64,000 nucleotides of DNA from Sphingomonadales bacterium (GCA_009995225.1 JAACPW010000002.1:62001-126000), one strand, 5' to 3'; shown: positions 1-10,919, numbered from the stretch's first letter. Numbers and translations: made by a program. The notes: generated by a model from the letters alone, not told the origin.

Positions 1-821
1 GGGCGGTGATCCCCTTCTCGGCGGGTGTGGTGCTGGCCGATGTCAATGTCGGCCTGCTCTACATCCTCGCGATCTCATCGATGGGGGTTTATGGCGTGGT
101 GATGGCGGGGTGGGCGTCGAACTCCAAATACCCGTTCTTCTCGGCGATGCGCGCTTCGGCGCAGATGATTTCCTATGAAGTTTCGATCGGCTTCGTGCTG
201 GTGTGTGTGGTGCTGTTTGCCGGCACCTTCAACATGAGCGGCATCGTTGAGGCGCAGCGCGGGTTCGGCTTCGGCCTCATCAACGGCTATGTGGTCCACC
301 CGCTGCTGTTCCCGATGTGGGTGGTGTTCTTCATCTCGTCGCTGGCCGAAACCGCGCGCGCGCCGTTTGACCTCACCGAGGCCGAAAGCGAGCTCGTCGC
401 GGGCTACCAGACCGAATATTCCTCGATGAGCTTCGCGCTGTTCTGGCTCGGCGAATATGCCAACATCCTGCTGATGTGCTCGCTGAACACGCTGTTGTTC
501 TGGGGAGGTTGGCTGCCGCCGCTGGACTGGGCACCGCTGTATTTCGTGCCGGGTATTGTGTGGTTCCTCCTCAAGACCTTCGCCTTCTTCCTGATGTTCA
601 GCTGGATCTGGGCGACCGTGCCGCGGTATCGCTATGACCAGTTGATGCGTCTGGGCTGGAAGGTATTCCTGCCAATGAGCCTGATGTTCGTTGTGGTCAC
701 GAGCGGGTGGCTGATGGCCACGGGGCATTTTGATTCCACGGCGCCAACCGCTCCTGCCAATACCGCTGATTTTGTTCAAGCCGCTCCCGCACAGGCGACC
801 GCCGAGAGAGGCCAGTCATGA
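1..821 (+). CDS. nuoH: NADH-quinone oxidoreductase subunit H (5' truncated by window edge)
   Basis: Membrane subunit of respiratory complex I at the junction between the hydrophilic arm and the quinone site. The reading frame is open from the first bases, so the N-terminal third lies outside the window; about 272 of the usual 340-350 residues are present. Visible are repeated hydrophobic helices and the conserved acidic loop with [18 protein letters not shown], the quinone-chamber signature of NuoH/ND1. The C-terminus ends in an Ala/Pro/Thr-rich tail. The stop overlaps the nuoI start by 4 bases (ATGA), so the two are translationally coupled. First gene of a nuoHIJKLMN run; nuoA-G presumably lie upstream. 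Confidence 0.97.
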   Translation, partial: AVIPFSAGVVLADVNVGLLYILAISSMGVYGVVMAGWASNSKYPFFSAMRASAQMISYEVSIGFVLVCVVLFAGTFNMSGIVEAQRGFGFGLINGYVVHPLLFPMWVVFFISSLAETARAPFDLTEAESELVAGYQTEYSSMSFALFWLGEYANILLMCSLNTLLFWGGWLPPLDWAPLYFVPGIVWFLLKTFAFFLMFSWIWATVPRYRYDQLMRLGWKVFLPMSLMFVVVTSGWLMATGHFDSTAPTAPANTADFVQAAPAQATAERGQS

Positions 822-1306
822 CCACCGTCTCCCACCTCATCAAATCCTTCACCCTCTGGGAAATCCTCAAGGCTCACGCCTTGACGCTGAAATATTTCTT
901 CAAGCCCAAGGTGACGATCAACTACCCGTTCGAGAAGGCCCCGCTCTCGCCTCGCTTCCGCGGTGAACACGCGCTGCGGCGCTATCCGAATGGCGAGGAG
1001 CGCTGCATCGCGTGCAAATTGTGCGAGGCCGTGTGCCCCGCGCAGGCGATCACCATCGAGAGCGAACCGCGCGAAGACGGCAGCCGCCGCACCACCCGCT
1101 ATGATATCGACATGACAAAGTGCATCTACTGCGGTTTCTGCCAGGAAGCCTGCCCGGTGGATGCGGTCGTGGAAGGTCCGAACTTCGAATACGCCACCGA
1201 GACGCGCGAAGAGCTGCTCTACGACAAGGCCAAGCTGCTTTCGAATGGTGACAAATGGGAACGGGCCATCGCGGCCAACCTTGAAGCCGACGCCCCCTAC
1301 CGCTAG
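818..1306 (+). CDS. nuoI: NADH-quinone oxidoreductase subunit I
   Basis: Peripheral-arm subunit of complex I carrying the two 4Fe-4S clusters N6a and N6b that pass electrons toward N2. The 162-residue protein has two ferredoxin motifs, [12 protein letters not shown] (about residues 64-75) and [12 protein letters not shown] (about 103-114), the standard TYKY/NuoI pattern, and the usual length. Its ATG overlaps the nuoH stop. A 149-bp gap with inverted repeats separates it from nuoJ, the only sizeable break in this nuo run. Confidence 0.98.
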   Translation: MTTVSHLIKSFTLWEILKAHALTLKYFFKPKVTINYPFEKAPLSPRFRGEHALRRYPNGEERCIACKLCEAVCPAQAITIESEPREDGSRRTTRYDIDMTKCIYCGFCQEACPVDAVVEGPNFEYATETREELLYDKAKLLSNGDKWERAIAANLEADAPYR

Positions 1307-1350
1307 GGCGCGCCGGTCGAAGGACACGGGGTCAGAATTATCGATGTTCG

Positions 1351-1441
1351 GGTGCCCGTGGATCAGGCACCGGGATAACACTTGGATTAGGGAACACATT
1401 GCCGCTTTCTGAACCTCGGCCCGGCGCCGTGGTGCCTGATC
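1351..1441. repeat. Inverted repeats in the nuoI-nuoJ intergenic gap
   Basis: The 149-bp space between nuoI and nuoJ holds GATCAGGCACC at 1361-1371 and its exact reverse complement GGTGCCTGATC at 1431-1441. A second, competing hairpin is possible because GGTGCC at 1351-1356 also pairs with GGCACC at 1366-1371 across a 9-base loop. The right arm ends 15 bases before the nuoJ ATG. Possible roles are RNA processing or partial attenuation within the operon; no function is shown by sequence alone. Confidence 0.5.
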
Positions 1442-1455
1442 GGCGGAGTAATATC

Positions 1456-2079
1456 ATGATACAGGCCATCGCCTTCTATTTCTTCGCGACCATTGTCGTC
1501 GCCAGCGCCGTGATGGTCGTCATGGCGCGCAATCCCGTGCACTCCGTGCTGTGGCTCATCCTGACTTTCTTCAACGCTGCTGGCCTGATGGTGCTTGTGG
1601 GCGCGGAGTTCATCGCGATGTTGCTGGTGATTGTTTATGTCGGTGCCGTCGCGGTGTTGTTCCTGTTTGTGGTGATGATGCTGGATATCGATCTTGCTGC
1701 GATGCGCGCAGGGTTCAGCCGCAATGCGCCGCTGGGGCTGCTAATCGCGGCGGTATTGCTGGCTGAATTGCTTCTGGCCGTAGGCGCTTACAGCGCCGGC
1801 GGTCTTTCGCTAGGGTCGCCCGATGGCGCTGCGGTGCAGGCGGCGGACAAGTCCAATATCGAAGCTTTGGGCGCGCTGCTTTATGGTCGCTATATCGCGC
1901 TGTTTGAAATCGCCGGGATCATCCTGCTGGTCGCGATGATCGGCGCGATCGTGCTGACCTTTCAGGCACCCAAGCCCGGTGCGCGCGCGCGGCAGGATGT
2001 GGGCAAGCAGACCCGCCGCCGTCCGGAAGATGCAACCGTCATGAAGAACCCGGAGATCGGGCAGGGGGTCGAATTGTGA
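1456..2079 (+). CDS. nuoJ: NADH-quinone oxidoreductase subunit J
   Basis: Small membrane subunit (ND6 homologue) of complex I. The start is set at the ATG preceded by GGAG seven bases upstream; a longer open frame back to 1399 adds a hydrophilic Pro/Arg-rich segment unlike the family. The 207-residue product has five hydrophobic segments, beginning [19 protein letters not shown], and the conserved glycine-rich [17 protein letters not shown] helix with its pi-bulge region. The charged C-terminal tail, from about residue 175, is slightly long. The stop overlaps the nuoK GTG. Confidence 0.96.
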   Translation: MIQAIAFYFFATIVVASAVMVVMARNPVHSVLWLILTFFNAAGLMVLVGAEFIAMLLVIVYVGAVAVLFLFVVMMLDIDLAAMRAGFSRNAPLGLLIAAVLLAELLLAVGAYSAGGLSLGSPDGAAVQAADKSNIEALGALLYGRYIALFEIAGIILLVAMIGAIVLTFQAPKPGARARQDVGKQTRRRPEDATVMKNPEIGQGVEL

Positions 2080-2381
2080 TCGGCGTCGAACATTATCTCA
2101 CCGTGGGCGCGATCCTGTTCGTGCTCGGCGTGCTGGGGATTTTCCTCAACCGCAAGAACGTCATCGTCATCCTGATGGCGGTGGAACTGATCCTGCTGGC
2201 CGTGAACCTGAACCTGGTCGCCTTCAGCGCCTTCATGCAGGATCTTGTGGGGCAGGTGTTTGCGATGCTGGTGCTGACCGTGGCGGCGGCCGAAGCGGCG
2301 ATCGGCCTTGCGATCCTGGTGATCTACTTCCGGACGCGTGGCTCCATTGCGGTTGATGATATCAACCGGATGAAGGGGTAA
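2076..2381 (+). CDS. nuoK: NADH-quinone oxidoreductase subunit K
   Basis: ND4L-like membrane subunit of complex I, 101 residues, the normal size. It has three transmembrane helices with the two conserved membrane glutamates of the proton path, in [11 protein letters not shown] and in [11 protein letters not shown]. It starts with GTG overlapping the nuoJ stop (GTGA), implying translational coupling. nuoL follows after six bases. Confidence 0.97.
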   Translation: MIGVEHYLTVGAILFVLGVLGIFLNRKNVIVILMAVELILLAVNLNLVAFSAFMQDLVGQVFAMLVLTVAAAEAAIGLAILVIYFRTRGSIAVDDINRMKG

Positions 2382-2387
2382 GCGTTC

Positions 2388-4382
2388 GTGTCTACGCAAA
2401 TCCTCATCATCGTTTTCGTACCGCTGCTTGCCGCCCTGATTGCAGGGCTGGGCAACCGGATGCTCGGCAATGTGGCAGCCAAGTCGATCACCACGGGCGC
2501 GCTGTTGCTGTCCGCTGGTTTGAGCTGGCCTATCTTTCTCGGGTTCCTCAGCGGGTCTGAGACCGCTGCGGTCGTCCCTGTTCTGAAGTGGGTCGAAAGC
2601 GGCACGCTCAGCTTCGATTGGGCGCTGCGGGTTGATACGCTGACCGCGATCATGCTTGTCGTGATCAATTCGGTTTCCGCGCTCGTCCACCTGTATTCGT
2701 GGGGATACATGGAGGAAGACCCGGATCAGCCGCGGTTCTTTGCCTACCTGTCGCTGTTCACCTTCGCTATGCTGATGCTGGTGACGGCCGACAACCTCGT
2801 GCAGATGTTCTTCGGTTGGGAAGGCGTGGGCCTTGCATCCTATCTGCTGATCGGTTTCTGGTTCAAAAAACCGAGCGCGGGCAAGGCGGCGATCAAGGCT
2901 TTTGTGGTCAACCGCGTGGGCGATCTGGGCTTTATGCTCGGCATCTTTGGCACCTATTTGGTGTTCCAGACCACGTCGATCCCCGAAATCCTTGCCGCCG
3001 CCCCGGCGATGAGCGGTTCGACGATCACTTTCGTCGGCTTGCGTCTCTACACCATGGATATCCTGTGCATCCTGCTGTTCATCGGCGCGATGGGCAAGAG
3101 CGCGCAGCTGGGGCTGCACACCTGGCTGCCGGACGCGATGGAGGGGCCGACGCCGGTCTCCGCGCTGATCCATGCGGCGACGATGGTGACAGCAGGCGTG
3201 TTCATGCTGTGCCGCCTCTCACCAATGTTCGAAACTGCGCCGACCGCGCTGTTTATCGTGACCATCGTCGGTGCTGCCACCTGCTTCTTTGCCGCCACGA
3301 TCGGCACGACGCAGTGGGACATCAAGCGGGTTATCGCCTATTCGACCTGTTCGCAGCTTGGCTATATGTTCTTCGCTGCTGGCGTTGGTGCTTATGGGGC
3401 GGCGATGTTCCATCTGTTCACGCACGCCTTCTTCAAGGCGCTGCTGTTCCTCGGTGCTGGCAGCGTGATCCACGCGATGCACCACGAACAGGATATGCGC
3501 TATTATGGCGGCCTGCGTAAGCATATCCCGTTCACCTTCTACGCGATGTTGGCGGGCACGCTAGCAATCACAGGTCTGGGCGTCTATCACCTCGGCGTCG
3601 GCTTTGCGGGGTTCTGGTCCAAGGACGCGATCCTTGAAGTTGCCTTCGCGCGCGGCAACGGGGCAGGGCAGTTTGCCTTCTGGGCGGGCGCTATCGCGGC
3701 TCTGCTGACGAGCTTCTATTCGTGGCGCCTCATGTTCCTTACGTTCTGGGGCAAGCCGCGCTGGATCGAGAGTGAGCATATCCAGCATTCGGTCCACAAG
3801 ACTCCCGAACAGGCCGGGGCCGACACTACGGGCGGTTACCACCCGCACGAAAGCCCGGTATCGATGCTGATCCCGCTGGGTCTTCTGACCATCGGCGCAA
3901 TTGCCGCGGGGCAGGTGTTCGCGCCAGCCTTCCTCGACAGCGCGGCGTTCTGGGACGGTTCGATCTTCTACAACGAAGACCTGATCCACGCGATGCATGC
4001 GGTGCCTTACTGGGTAAAGTACACCGCGTTGATCGTAATGCTGATTGGCTTTGCGGGGGCCTATGTCGCCTACATCGCCAAGCCTGACATTCCCGCGAAG
4101 TTCGTCGCCACCTTCGGCGCCCTTCACAACTTCGTGTACCGCAAGTGGTATTTCGACGAGCTCTATGATGCGATCTTCGTGAAGCCCGCGTTCTGGCTGG
4201 GCCGCAAGTTCTGGCAACTGGGCGATGTCGGCACGATTGACCGCTTTGGTCCCAATGGCATTGCCTGGGTGGTCGAGCGCGGTGCGGGCGCCGCCAAGTC
4301 GATCCAGTCGGGCTACGTCTACACCTACGCGTTGATCATGCTGCTCGGGCTGGTCGCCGCTGTCACCTTTGTTCTGCTTTAG
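2388..4382 (+). CDS. nuoL: NADH-quinone oxidoreductase subunit L
   Basis: The largest antiporter-like proton-pumping subunit of complex I (ND5). Its 664 residues include the ND5 N-terminal signature, the segment [18 protein letters not shown], the [28 protein letters not shown] block with the proton-channel lysine, and a long C-terminal region corresponding to the lateral helix. The GTG start at 2388 is preceded by AAGGGG. nuoM follows after 14 bases. Complete, with no missing key residue noticed. Confidence 0.98.
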   Translation: MSTQILIIVFVPLLAALIAGLGNRMLGNVAAKSITTGALLLSAGLSWPIFLGFLSGSETAAVVPVLKWVESGTLSFDWALRVDTLTAIMLVVINSVSALVHLYSWGYMEEDPDQPRFFAYLSLFTFAMLMLVTADNLVQMFFGWEGVGLASYLLIGFWFKKPSAGKAAIKAFVVNRVGDLGFMLGIFGTYLVFQTTSIPEILAAAPAMSGSTITFVGLRLYTMDILCILLFIGAMGKSAQLGLHTWLPDAMEGPTPVSALIHAATMVTAGVFMLCRLSPMFETAPTALFIVTIVGAATCFFAATIGTTQWDIKRVIAYSTCSQLGYMFFAAGVGAYGAAMFHLFTHAFFKALLFLGAGSVIHAMHHEQDMRYYGGLRKHIPFTFYAMLAGTLAITGLGVYHLGVGFAGFWSKDAILEVAFARGNGAGQFAFWAGAIAALLTSFYSWRLMFLTFWGKPRWIESEHIQHSVHKTPEQAGADTTGGYHPHESPVSMLIPLGLLTIGAIAAGQVFAPAFLDSAAFWDGSIFYNEDLIHAMHAVPYWVKYTALIVMLIGFAGAYVAYIAKPDIPAKFVATFGALHNFVYRKWYFDELYDAIFVKPAFWLGRKFWQLGDVGTIDRFGPNGIAWVVERGAGAAKSIQSGYVYTYALIMLLGLVAAVTFVLL

Positions 4383-4396
4383 GAGCGCGCTTCGTA

Positions 4397-5947
4397 ATGG
4401 AAGGCCTTCCCATCTTGTCGCTGATGATGCTCGTGCCGTTGGCCGGTGCAGCAGCGTGCCTGTTTTCCGGCGCGGCTGCAGCCCGCTGGATTGCGCTCGC
4501 CGCGACGCTTGTTACCTTTGTCCTGGGCGTCCTGTTGTGGTCCGACTACCAGATTGGCGGCCTGCAGTGGCAATTTACCGAGAAGGCGGACCTGTTCGCA
4601 GGATTCAGCTATGCGCTGGGGATCGACGGCATTTCGCTGATGCTGATCATGCTCAGTGTCTTCCTGATGCCGGTCTGCATTCTTGCCAGCTGGGAATCGG
4701 TGCAAAAGCGCGTCGGCGAATACATGGCGGCCTTCCTGTTCATGGAAGTGCTGATGATCGGCACCTTCGCGGCGCAGGATCTGTTCCTGTTCTACGTCTT
4801 CTTCGAGGCTGGCCTGATCCCGATGTATCTGATCATCGGGGTGTGGGGCGGGGACAACCGCATCTACGCCAGCTACAAGTTCTTCCTGTATACCCTGTTC
4901 GGATCGGTGCTGATGCTGATCGCGATGTTCTGGATGGTGGCCGAAGCCGGAACCTCCGACATCCCGACGCTGATGCAGTACAGCTTCCCGCCAGAGGCGC
5001 AGACATGGCTGTGGCTCGCCTTCTTTGCGAGCTTCGCGGTCAAGGTGCCTATGTGGCCGCTGCATACCTGGCTACCCGACGCGCACGTTCAGGCACCCAC
5101 CGCAGGCTCGGTGATCCTGGCAGGCGTGCTGCTGAAGCTTGGCGGCTATGGCTTTATCCGTTTCAGCCTGCCGATGTTCCCCGAAGCCTCCGCGCAGTTC
5201 GCCTGGTTGGTCTTCACGCTGTCGATGATCGCGGTGGTCTACACCTCGCTGGTCGCGCTGGTGCAGGCAGACATGAAGAAGCTGATCGCTTATTCGTCGG
5301 TGGCGCACATGGCGATTGTGACGGTGGGCCTGTTCGCCTTCAACGTGCAGGGGCTTGAGGGGGCAATGATTGTCATGCTGTCGCACGGTCTTGTGTCGGG
5401 TGCGCTGTTCCTGTGCGTGGGGTTGATCTACGATCGTCTTCACACCCGTGAGATCGCGCGTTACGGCGGGCTGGCGATCAATATGCCCTATTACGCGCTG
5501 TTCTTTCTGCTGTTCACCATGGCAAGCATCGGATTGCCAGGCACCAGCGGGTTTGTCGGCGAGTTCCTGTCTTTGGCCGGGATCTACCAGACATCGAGCC
5601 TTGTTGCGTTGATCTGCACCACCGGAATTATCTTGGGCGCTGCCTATATGCTGTACCTCTACCGCCGCGTGGCGTTTGGCGGGCAAGTCAACGAAGATGC
5701 GGCCGCCATGCGCGACATTTCTGCGCGCGAATGGGTAATGATGGCGCCGATTGCCGCTGCGGTCCTGTGGATGGGCGTCTATCCCGAAAGCTTCCTGGCG
5801 CCGATGCGCGCCGACATTGCCGTTCTCGACGCGCGGCTCGCCGCAGCCGCTCCTGCAAGCGACGCGCGCCTCGCACCGGGCGCACCGCGTTCCGAGGCCG
5901 CCAATGCGATGCCTGAACATTCGAGCGCCAGGGAGGGCGCGCACTGA
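4397..5947 (+). CDS. nuoM: NADH-quinone oxidoreductase subunit M
   Basis: Antiporter-like proton-pumping subunit of complex I (ND4), 516 residues. Recognisable are [18 protein letters not shown] with the conserved membrane Glu, [30 protein letters not shown] with the channel Lys, and SSVAHM. The C-terminal 35 or so residues are a hydrophilic Ala/Arg-rich extension, common in related alphaproteobacteria. The stop and the nuoN start share one base (TGATG). Confidence 0.98.
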   Translation: MEGLPILSLMMLVPLAGAAACLFSGAAAARWIALAATLVTFVLGVLLWSDYQIGGLQWQFTEKADLFAGFSYALGIDGISLMLIMLSVFLMPVCILASWESVQKRVGEYMAAFLFMEVLMIGTFAAQDLFLFYVFFEAGLIPMYLIIGVWGGDNRIYASYKFFLYTLFGSVLMLIAMFWMVAEAGTSDIPTLMQYSFPPEAQTWLWLAFFASFAVKVPMWPLHTWLPDAHVQAPTAGSVILAGVLLKLGGYGFIRFSLPMFPEASAQFAWLVFTLSMIAVVYTSLVALVQADMKKLIAYSSVAHMAIVTVGLFAFNVQGLEGAMIVMLSHGLVSGALFLCVGLIYDRLHTREIARYGGLAINMPYYALFFLLFTMASIGLPGTSGFVGEFLSLAGIYQTSSLVALICTTGIILGAAYMLYLYRRVAFGGQVNEDAAAMRDISAREWVMMAPIAAAVLWMGVYPESFLAPMRADIAVLDARLAAAAPASDARLAPGAPRSEAANAMPEHSSAREGAH

Positions 5948-7425
5948 TGGAATTCGCTGCTTCTTTCGCGCTTGTGATGCCGGAACTGGTGCTGATCGGC
6001 GCCGGGCTGGCGCTCTTGCTGGTCGCCGCCTGGGGCGGTGACAAGGCGGCGCGTCCGATCGCCATTACTGCCGCCGCTGCGTTGTTTGCGGCCGGGTTCC
6101 TGCTGGTGCCGGGCCTGCATACCGGCGGCACGGGGCCGTCCACGCTGGCGTTCGGCGGCCTGTTCAAGATCGACAGTTATGCGCTGTTCGCCAAGGCGCT
6201 GATCTACCTGGCTGCCATCGGTGCACTCATGATCGCGCCGGCCTTCTTCGCTGGCCCTGCAGCCGGGGCCGAACGCGGGATGCGCGCGGAATATCCCGTC
6301 CTGATCCTGTTCGCCGCTGTTGGCATGAGCATCATGGTTTCGGCCAATGACTTCATGAGCCTCTACCTCGGACTCGAACTCAACAGCCTCTCGGCTTATG
6401 TCTTGGCGGCAATCCTGCGGCGCGATGCACGTTCGGGTGAGGCGGGCCTAAAGTACTTCGTGCTTGGCGCGCTGGCTTCGGGTATCTTGCTGTACGGGAT
6501 GAGCCTGCTTTACGGATTTACCGGCGGCACGGCGTTTACCGCGGTTCGCGCCGGATTGACCGGTGAGATGGGCACAGGCGCCCTGTTCGGCGTCATCTTC
6601 GTGCTCTCCGGCCTCGCTTTCAAGATCAGCGCCGTGCCGTTCCATATGTGGACGCCGGATGTCTACGAAGGTGCGCCGACCCCTGTCACCGCCTTCTTCG
6701 CCACCGCGCCCAAGGTTGCTGCTGTCGCCCTGACGGCGCGCGTGGTGTTTGAAGTGTTCGGTGCCCAGGTTGCGGCGTGGCAGCAGATCGTGATGTTCAT
6801 GGCGCTTGCTTCGATCATCTTCGGCGCGCTGGGGGCGATCGGACAGGAAAATCTGAAGCGGCTGCTGGCCTATTCGTCGATCAACAATGTCGGTTTCATT
6901 CTGCTGGGCCTTGCGGTCGCCAACGTGGACGGCGCATCGGCGATGCTGGTCTATCTGTTCATCTACGTCGCCATGAGCCTTGGCAGCTTTGTTGCTCTGC
7001 TCATGCTGCGCGGCGAGGATGGCTGCCTGTTTGAAACGTTCGCCGATATCCGCGGACTTTCGGTAACCCAACCGGCGATTGCGTGGGCACTGCTGCTGTT
7101 CATGTTCAGCCTCGCCGGTGTTCCGCCGCTGCTCGGCTTCTACAGCAAGTTCGTGGTGTTCCAGGCGACGATCGAAGCCGATCTGGTGGTCTTCGGCGCC
7201 ATCGCCATCGCAGCGAGCGTGATCGGGGCATTCTATTACATCAAGTTCGTCAAGGTGATGTTCTTCGATGAACCGGCAGGGGTGATTACCGGCAAGAGCG
7301 GTGCGGCGCATTGGGCGCTGCTTGGCATCACCGCACTGATTGTATCCCCGCTGGGCTATCTCCTCACGCCGTCGCTTACCGATCTGGCGGACAAGGCCGC
7401 CGCCTCGCTGTTTCTTACGGTTTGA
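5947..7425 (+). CDS. nuoN: NADH-quinone oxidoreductase subunit N
   Basis: Antiporter-like membrane subunit of complex I (ND2), 492 residues. It has the helix with FMSLYLGLELNSLSAYVLAA, the FKISAVPFHMWTPDVYEGAPTP block with the pump Lys, and a second conserved Lys region in IGQENLKRLLAYSSINNVGF. It is coupled to nuoM through TGATG. Its stop codon overlaps the probable TTG start of birA, so complex I and the cofactor genes downstream are likely on one transcript. Confidence 0.98.
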   Translation: MEFAASFALVMPELVLIGAGLALLLVAAWGGDKAARPIAITAAAALFAAGFLLVPGLHTGGTGPSTLAFGGLFKIDSYALFAKALIYLAAIGALMIAPAFFAGPAAGAERGMRAEYPVLILFAAVGMSIMVSANDFMSLYLGLELNSLSAYVLAAILRRDARSGEAGLKYFVLGALASGILLYGMSLLYGFTGGTAFTAVRAGLTGEMGTGALFGVIFVLSGLAFKISAVPFHMWTPDVYEGAPTPVTAFFATAPKVAAVALTARVVFEVFGAQVAAWQQIVMFMALASIIFGALGAIGQENLKRLLAYSSINNVGFILLGLAVANVDGASAMLVYLFIYVAMSLGSFVALLMLRGEDGCLFETFADIRGLSVTQPAIAWALLLFMFSLAGVPPLLGFYSKFVVFQATIEADLVVFGAIAIAASVIGAFYYIKFVKVMFFDEPAGVITGKSGAAHWALLGITALIVSPLGYLLTPSLTDLADKAAASLFLTV

Positions 7426-8147
7426 CCGATCTTGCGAACATCCATTTGGTCGAGCAAACCGGATCGACCAACGCCGACCTTGCCGCGGCCATCCGTGCCG
7501 ATGAAGGCTGGGTTGAAGGGCAATGGCTTGTCGCGCGGCGCCAGGTGGCTGGGCGTGGACGGCAGGGACGCGAATGGTTCGATGGCGCCGGAAACTTCAT
7601 GGGATCGACTGTGGTCGAAGCAGGTGTGGGCGGCCCACCCGCAGCAAGCCTTAGCGTCGTTGCGGCGCTTGCCGTGCACGATGCGGTTGCAGGACTGTTG
7701 GACCCAGGCGTTGAACTTGCGCTCAAATGGCCCAATGATGTCTTGATGAATGGCGGCAAGCTGTCCGGTATTTTGCTGGAGATGGTGCGCGGTCATATTG
7801 TCGTCGGGATCGGCATTAACCTGGCCCGCGCCCCGGAATTGCGTGACCGTAAAACGGCCGCTCTTGGTGATGTTATGCCTCCGCCCGCCTTGTGGGACGT
7901 TGCGGTCAGTCTTGCGACGCATTTTGCCCGCAGGCTTCAGACCTGGCGCAACGAGGGTCTGGGTCCAACGCTTCAAGCGTTTCTACGCCACTCCATCCAC
8001 GCCCAGGGTTCGCCCGTAACTGTTCACGATATCGATGGATCGAGGGTGTCAGGCTCTTTTGCAGGCCTAGAGGAAAGCGACGGCGCATTGCGGCTGCGCT
8101 TGGCGGATGGCAGCGAACGTGTCATTCGCGCGGGCGATATTTCGTAA
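7422..8147 (+). CDS. birA: Biotin--[acetyl-CoA-carboxylase] ligase, HTH-less
   Basis: Attaches biotin to the BCCP subunit of acetyl-CoA carboxylase through biotinyl-AMP. About 241 residues of catalytic and C-terminal domain, with no N-terminal DNA-binding domain, so it is a monofunctional ligase and not a repressor. Seen are the N-terminal ETGSTN-type motif (EQTGSTNADL), the adenylate loop around AGRGRQGREW, and LKWPNDVLMNGGKLSGILLE. The start is uncertain: the frame stays open upstream inside nuoN, and TTG at 7422 overlapping the nuoN stop fits the family N-terminus best. coaX follows after 15 bases. Confidence 0.9.
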   Translation: MTDLANIHLVEQTGSTNADLAAAIRADEGWVEGQWLVARRQVAGRGRQGREWFDGAGNFMGSTVVEAGVGGPPAASLSVVAALAVHDAVAGLLDPGVELALKWPNDVLMNGGKLSGILLEMVRGHIVVGIGINLARAPELRDRKTAALGDVMPPPALWDVAVSLATHFARRLQTWRNEGLGPTLQAFLRHSIHAQGSPVTVHDIDGSRVSGSFAGLEESDGALRLRLADGSERVIRAGDIS

Positions 8148-8162
8148 GGAAGGACCGTCCCA

Positions 8163-8957
8163 ATGCTGCTCGCCGCTGACGTCGGGAACACCAATGTTGT
8201 CTTTGCCCTGTTCTCCTACGGCGAAGACGGCACGCATACGATCCGCGCGCGTTGGCGCATCGCGACCGATCCGCGCCGCACAGGTGACGAATACGCGGTA
8301 TGGCTGCTGCAACTGCTCAAGATCGAAGGGGTTGAGCGCGACGCGATCACCCAGATCATTGTCGCTTCGGTTGTGCCGCGTGCCGACCATAATCTGACCG
8401 TATTGTGCCAGAAATACTTTGGCATCATGCCGCTTTTCGCGGGACAGGGAAAAGCGGCTTGGCAGTTCGAGATCGATGTCGACCAGCCCTCATCGCTGGG
8501 CGCGGACCGTGCGCTCAACATCCTTGCCGCCCATCAGAAATATGGCGGCGATTTGATCGTGGTCGATTTCGGCACGGCCACCAAGTTTGAGGCGGTCGAC
8601 TTTACCGGCGCGTACAAGGGTGGATCAATCGCTCCGGGAATAAATCTCTCGCTTGACGCTCTGGTGGGCAAGACCGCAAAACTGCCGCGCATTGCGATCC
8701 GCGAGCCTGCCAGTCGCAGCGTGATTGGCCGCAACACCGAAGATCAAATGCTGATCGGCGTGTTCTGGGGCTATGTCGCCATGGTGGAAGGCATGGTCGC
8801 CAAAATGAAAGCGGAAATCGGCCGGCCCGCAAAGGTTGTAGCCACCGGCGGGCTCGCCATATTGTTCGATAACGCGACCGAAATCTTCGATCACGTCGAT
8901 GCCGACCTCACACTGGACGGCCTTGCTATTCTTGCCAGGCAGGCAGACGCCGCCTGA
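8163..8957 (+). CDS. coaX: Type III pantothenate kinase
   Basis: Phosphorylates pantothenate in the first step of coenzyme A synthesis. 264 residues. It starts with the ASKHA-fold phosphate-1 motif [12 protein letters not shown] and has [30 protein letters not shown] and [16 protein letters not shown], all typical of CoaX (type III, no P-loop). The ATG has a strong AAGGAAGGA region upstream. It lies between birA and rnj, a frequent alphaproteobacterial order. Confidence 0.96.
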   Translation: MLLAADVGNTNVVFALFSYGEDGTHTIRARWRIATDPRRTGDEYAVWLLQLLKIEGVERDAITQIIVASVVPRADHNLTVLCQKYFGIMPLFAGQGKAAWQFEIDVDQPSSLGADRALNILAAHQKYGGDLIVVDFGTATKFEAVDFTGAYKGGSIAPGINLSLDALVGKTAKLPRIAIREPASRSVIGRNTEDQMLIGVFWGYVAMVEGMVAKMKAEIGRPAKVVATGGLAILFDNATEIFDHVDADLTLDGLAILARQADAA

Positions 8958-8982
8958 CTCCTCTCACAGAACCGGAAATCCC

Positions 8983-10638
8983 TTGAAGAACGATTTTACT
9001 CCCGAAGACGAACTTCTGTTTTTGGCCCTCGGCGGCTCCGGCGAGATTGGCATGAATGTCAATCTTTACGGGTGCCAGGGCAAATGGATCATGGTCGATC
9101 TGGGCATGACCTTTTCGGGCAACGAATATCCCGGCGTGGAACTGGTCTTTGCCGATCTCGATTTCATCGAGGAGCGCCGCAAGGATCTGATCGGCATTGT
9201 GTTGACGCACGCGCACGAGGATCACATCGGCGCGGTGCCCTACTTTGCGGAAGAACTGGGTGTGCCGCTTTATGCCACGCCGTTCACCGCAGATCTGGTG
9301 TCTCGCAAACTTGAAGAGGCAGGGCTGCTCGGCAAGATTGAACTCAACATCATTGAGGAAGACCACGGCGAGATTGAAATCGGGCCGTTCACCATCACCT
9401 ATTTGCCGCTGGCGCACTCGATTGCAGAAGGCAACGCCTTGCTGATCGACACGCCGCATGGTCGGATTTTCCACACTGGAGATTGGAAACTCGATGATGA
9501 ACCGATCATCGGAGAGCCTACCACCGAGGAAGAACTGCGCGACATCGGCGATGAGGGCGTGCTCGCGCTGGTGTGTGATTCCACGAATGTCTTCAATCCC
9601 AATGCTTCCGGTTCGGAAGGTGCGGTGCACCGTGCACTGATGGACGAGGTCGCGCGCCACAAGGGCAAGCGGGTCGTCGTCACAACCTTCGCCAGCAACG
9701 TGGCGCGCCTGCAAACGCTTGGCGAGGTGGCTCGCGAGACGGGTCGGCAGGTCTGTGTGGCCGGTCGCTCGCTTGACCGGATTATCGAGGTCGCGCAGGA
9801 CAACGGCTACCTTGAAGACTTTCCCACTCCGGTAAATTTCGACACTGCGATGGGCCTTCCGCGGGGCGAAGTGCTGATCATTGCAACCGGCGGGCAGGGC
9901 GAACCGCGCGCTGCGCTGGGCCGGATGGCCGACAAGAACCATCCGATCGAACTGGTGGCCGGTGATGTGGTCCTGTTCTCCTCGCGCCAGATTCCCGGCA
10001 ATGAGATCCCGATTGCCAAGATTCAGAACCAGCTTGCCGCGCGCGGCATCCAGATGGTGACGGACAGGCAGGCATTGATCCACGTTTCGGGCCACCCCGG
10101 TCGGCCGGAGCTGGAGGCGCTTTACAGCTGGCTCAAGCCCGAGATCCTTGTTCCTGTGCATGGCGAAATCCGCCACATGGCGGAACAGGCCCGCGTCGGC
10201 AAAGAGAGCGGTATTCCGTCACAAGTGGTTCAGAAGAACGGCGATATCGTGCGTCTGGCTCCCGGAAAGCCGGGCAAGGTTGCCGAGGTGCGCGCCGGGC
10301 GCCTGGTGCTGGATGGCGACATTATCACGCCCGCCGACGGTGAGGCGGTTACCATGCGCCGCCGCGTTTCAGTCGATGGTTTGCTGGTCGTGGTGCTGGC
10401 GCGCGGAAGCAGGCCGGTGATCGAAGCGGTCGGACTCCCGCTCGACGAGGATCTTCCCGATTTCCTTGAAGAAGCGGCTGAGGACGTTCTGAATGCGATC
10501 AAGCGGCTCAAGGGCAAGGACGCACGGGATCAGACGGTGATCCGCGAGGCCGCGCGGCTTGCGGCGCGCCGTGCAGCGCAGCGATGGTCAGGCAAGAAGC
10601 CGCAGGTGCGGGTCGTGATGCCGGGGGCGCCTGCCTGA
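8983..10638 (+). CDS. rnj: Ribonuclease J
   Basis: Metallo-beta-lactamase/beta-CASP ribonuclease with endo- and 5'-3' exonuclease activity in RNA turnover and rRNA maturation. The TTG start at 8983 is chosen because GGAA lies seven bases upstream and the product (551 residues) has the family length; the frame remains open further upstream but overlaps coaX. The zinc motif HAHEDH is at about residues 76-81, and the beta-CASP domain includes VCDSTN and FASNVARLQT. HVSGHPGRPE and LVPVHGEIRHM supply later metal and active-site histidines. It overlaps the next start by one base. Confidence 0.96.
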   Translation: MKNDFTPEDELLFLALGGSGEIGMNVNLYGCQGKWIMVDLGMTFSGNEYPGVELVFADLDFIEERRKDLIGIVLTHAHEDHIGAVPYFAEELGVPLYATPFTADLVSRKLEEAGLLGKIELNIIEEDHGEIEIGPFTITYLPLAHSIAEGNALLIDTPHGRIFHTGDWKLDDEPIIGEPTTEEELRDIGDEGVLALVCDSTNVFNPNASGSEGAVHRALMDEVARHKGKRVVVTTFASNVARLQTLGEVARETGRQVCVAGRSLDRIIEVAQDNGYLEDFPTPVNFDTAMGLPRGEVLIIATGGQGEPRAALGRMADKNHPIELVAGDVVLFSSRQIPGNEIPIAKIQNQLAARGIQMVTDRQALIHVSGHPGRPELEALYSWLKPEILVPVHGEIRHMAEQARVGKESGIPSQVVQKNGDIVRLAPGKPGKVAEVRAGRLVLDGDIITPADGEAVTMRRRVSVDGLLVVVLARGSRPVIEAVGLPLDEDLPDFLEEAAEDVLNAIKRLKGKDARDQTVIREAARLAARRAAQRWSGKKPQVRVVMPGAPA

Positions 10639-10919
10639 TGCAGATCACGTCGATTGCGGCGATATATTTCCTGTTCTGGGTCATCAGCGCGTTCCTGATG
10701 CTTCCCTTTGGCGTACGTACCGCCGAAGAAGCAGGGGAGGCGACCGTGCCCGGACAGGCCGAAAGTGCGCCGGTCAATTTCCGACCGAAGAAGCTGATGC
10801 TGCGCGCAACCGTGTTCGCGGCTCTGGCGACGGGTCTCTTTCTCGCCAATTACGAATATCGCTGGATCACCGTCGCAGACATCGACATCCTGCCCAAGCC
10901 GCCGTCCGCCGCCGATTAG
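10638..10919 (+). CDS. DUF1467 family small membrane protein
   Basis: 93-residue protein with two transmembrane helices, residues about 3-22 (SIAAIYFLFWVISAFLMLPF) and 54-70, joined by an acidic/basic linker. The order LPFGVRT...EEAG followed by a second helix and a short tail matches the DUF1467 family of alphaproteobacteria, whose function is unknown. The ATG shares a base with the rnj stop. Its stop overlaps by four bases the stop of the convergent coiled-coil gene. Confidence 0.85.
   Translation: MQITSIAAIYFLFWVISAFLMLPFGVRTAEEAGEATVPGQAESAPVNFRPKKLMLRATVFAALATGLFLANYEYRWITVADIDILPKPPSAAD

Noticed and set aside
1399..1455. Upstream extension of nuoJ
   Set aside because: The added residues are hydrophilic and Pro/Arg-rich, and a good ribosome site precedes ATG 1456.
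8926..10176. Long minus-strand open frame opposite rnj
   Set aside because: Composition is His/Arg/Asp-rich and lacks any domain; it is the antisense shadow of a clear RNase J gene in high-GC DNA.
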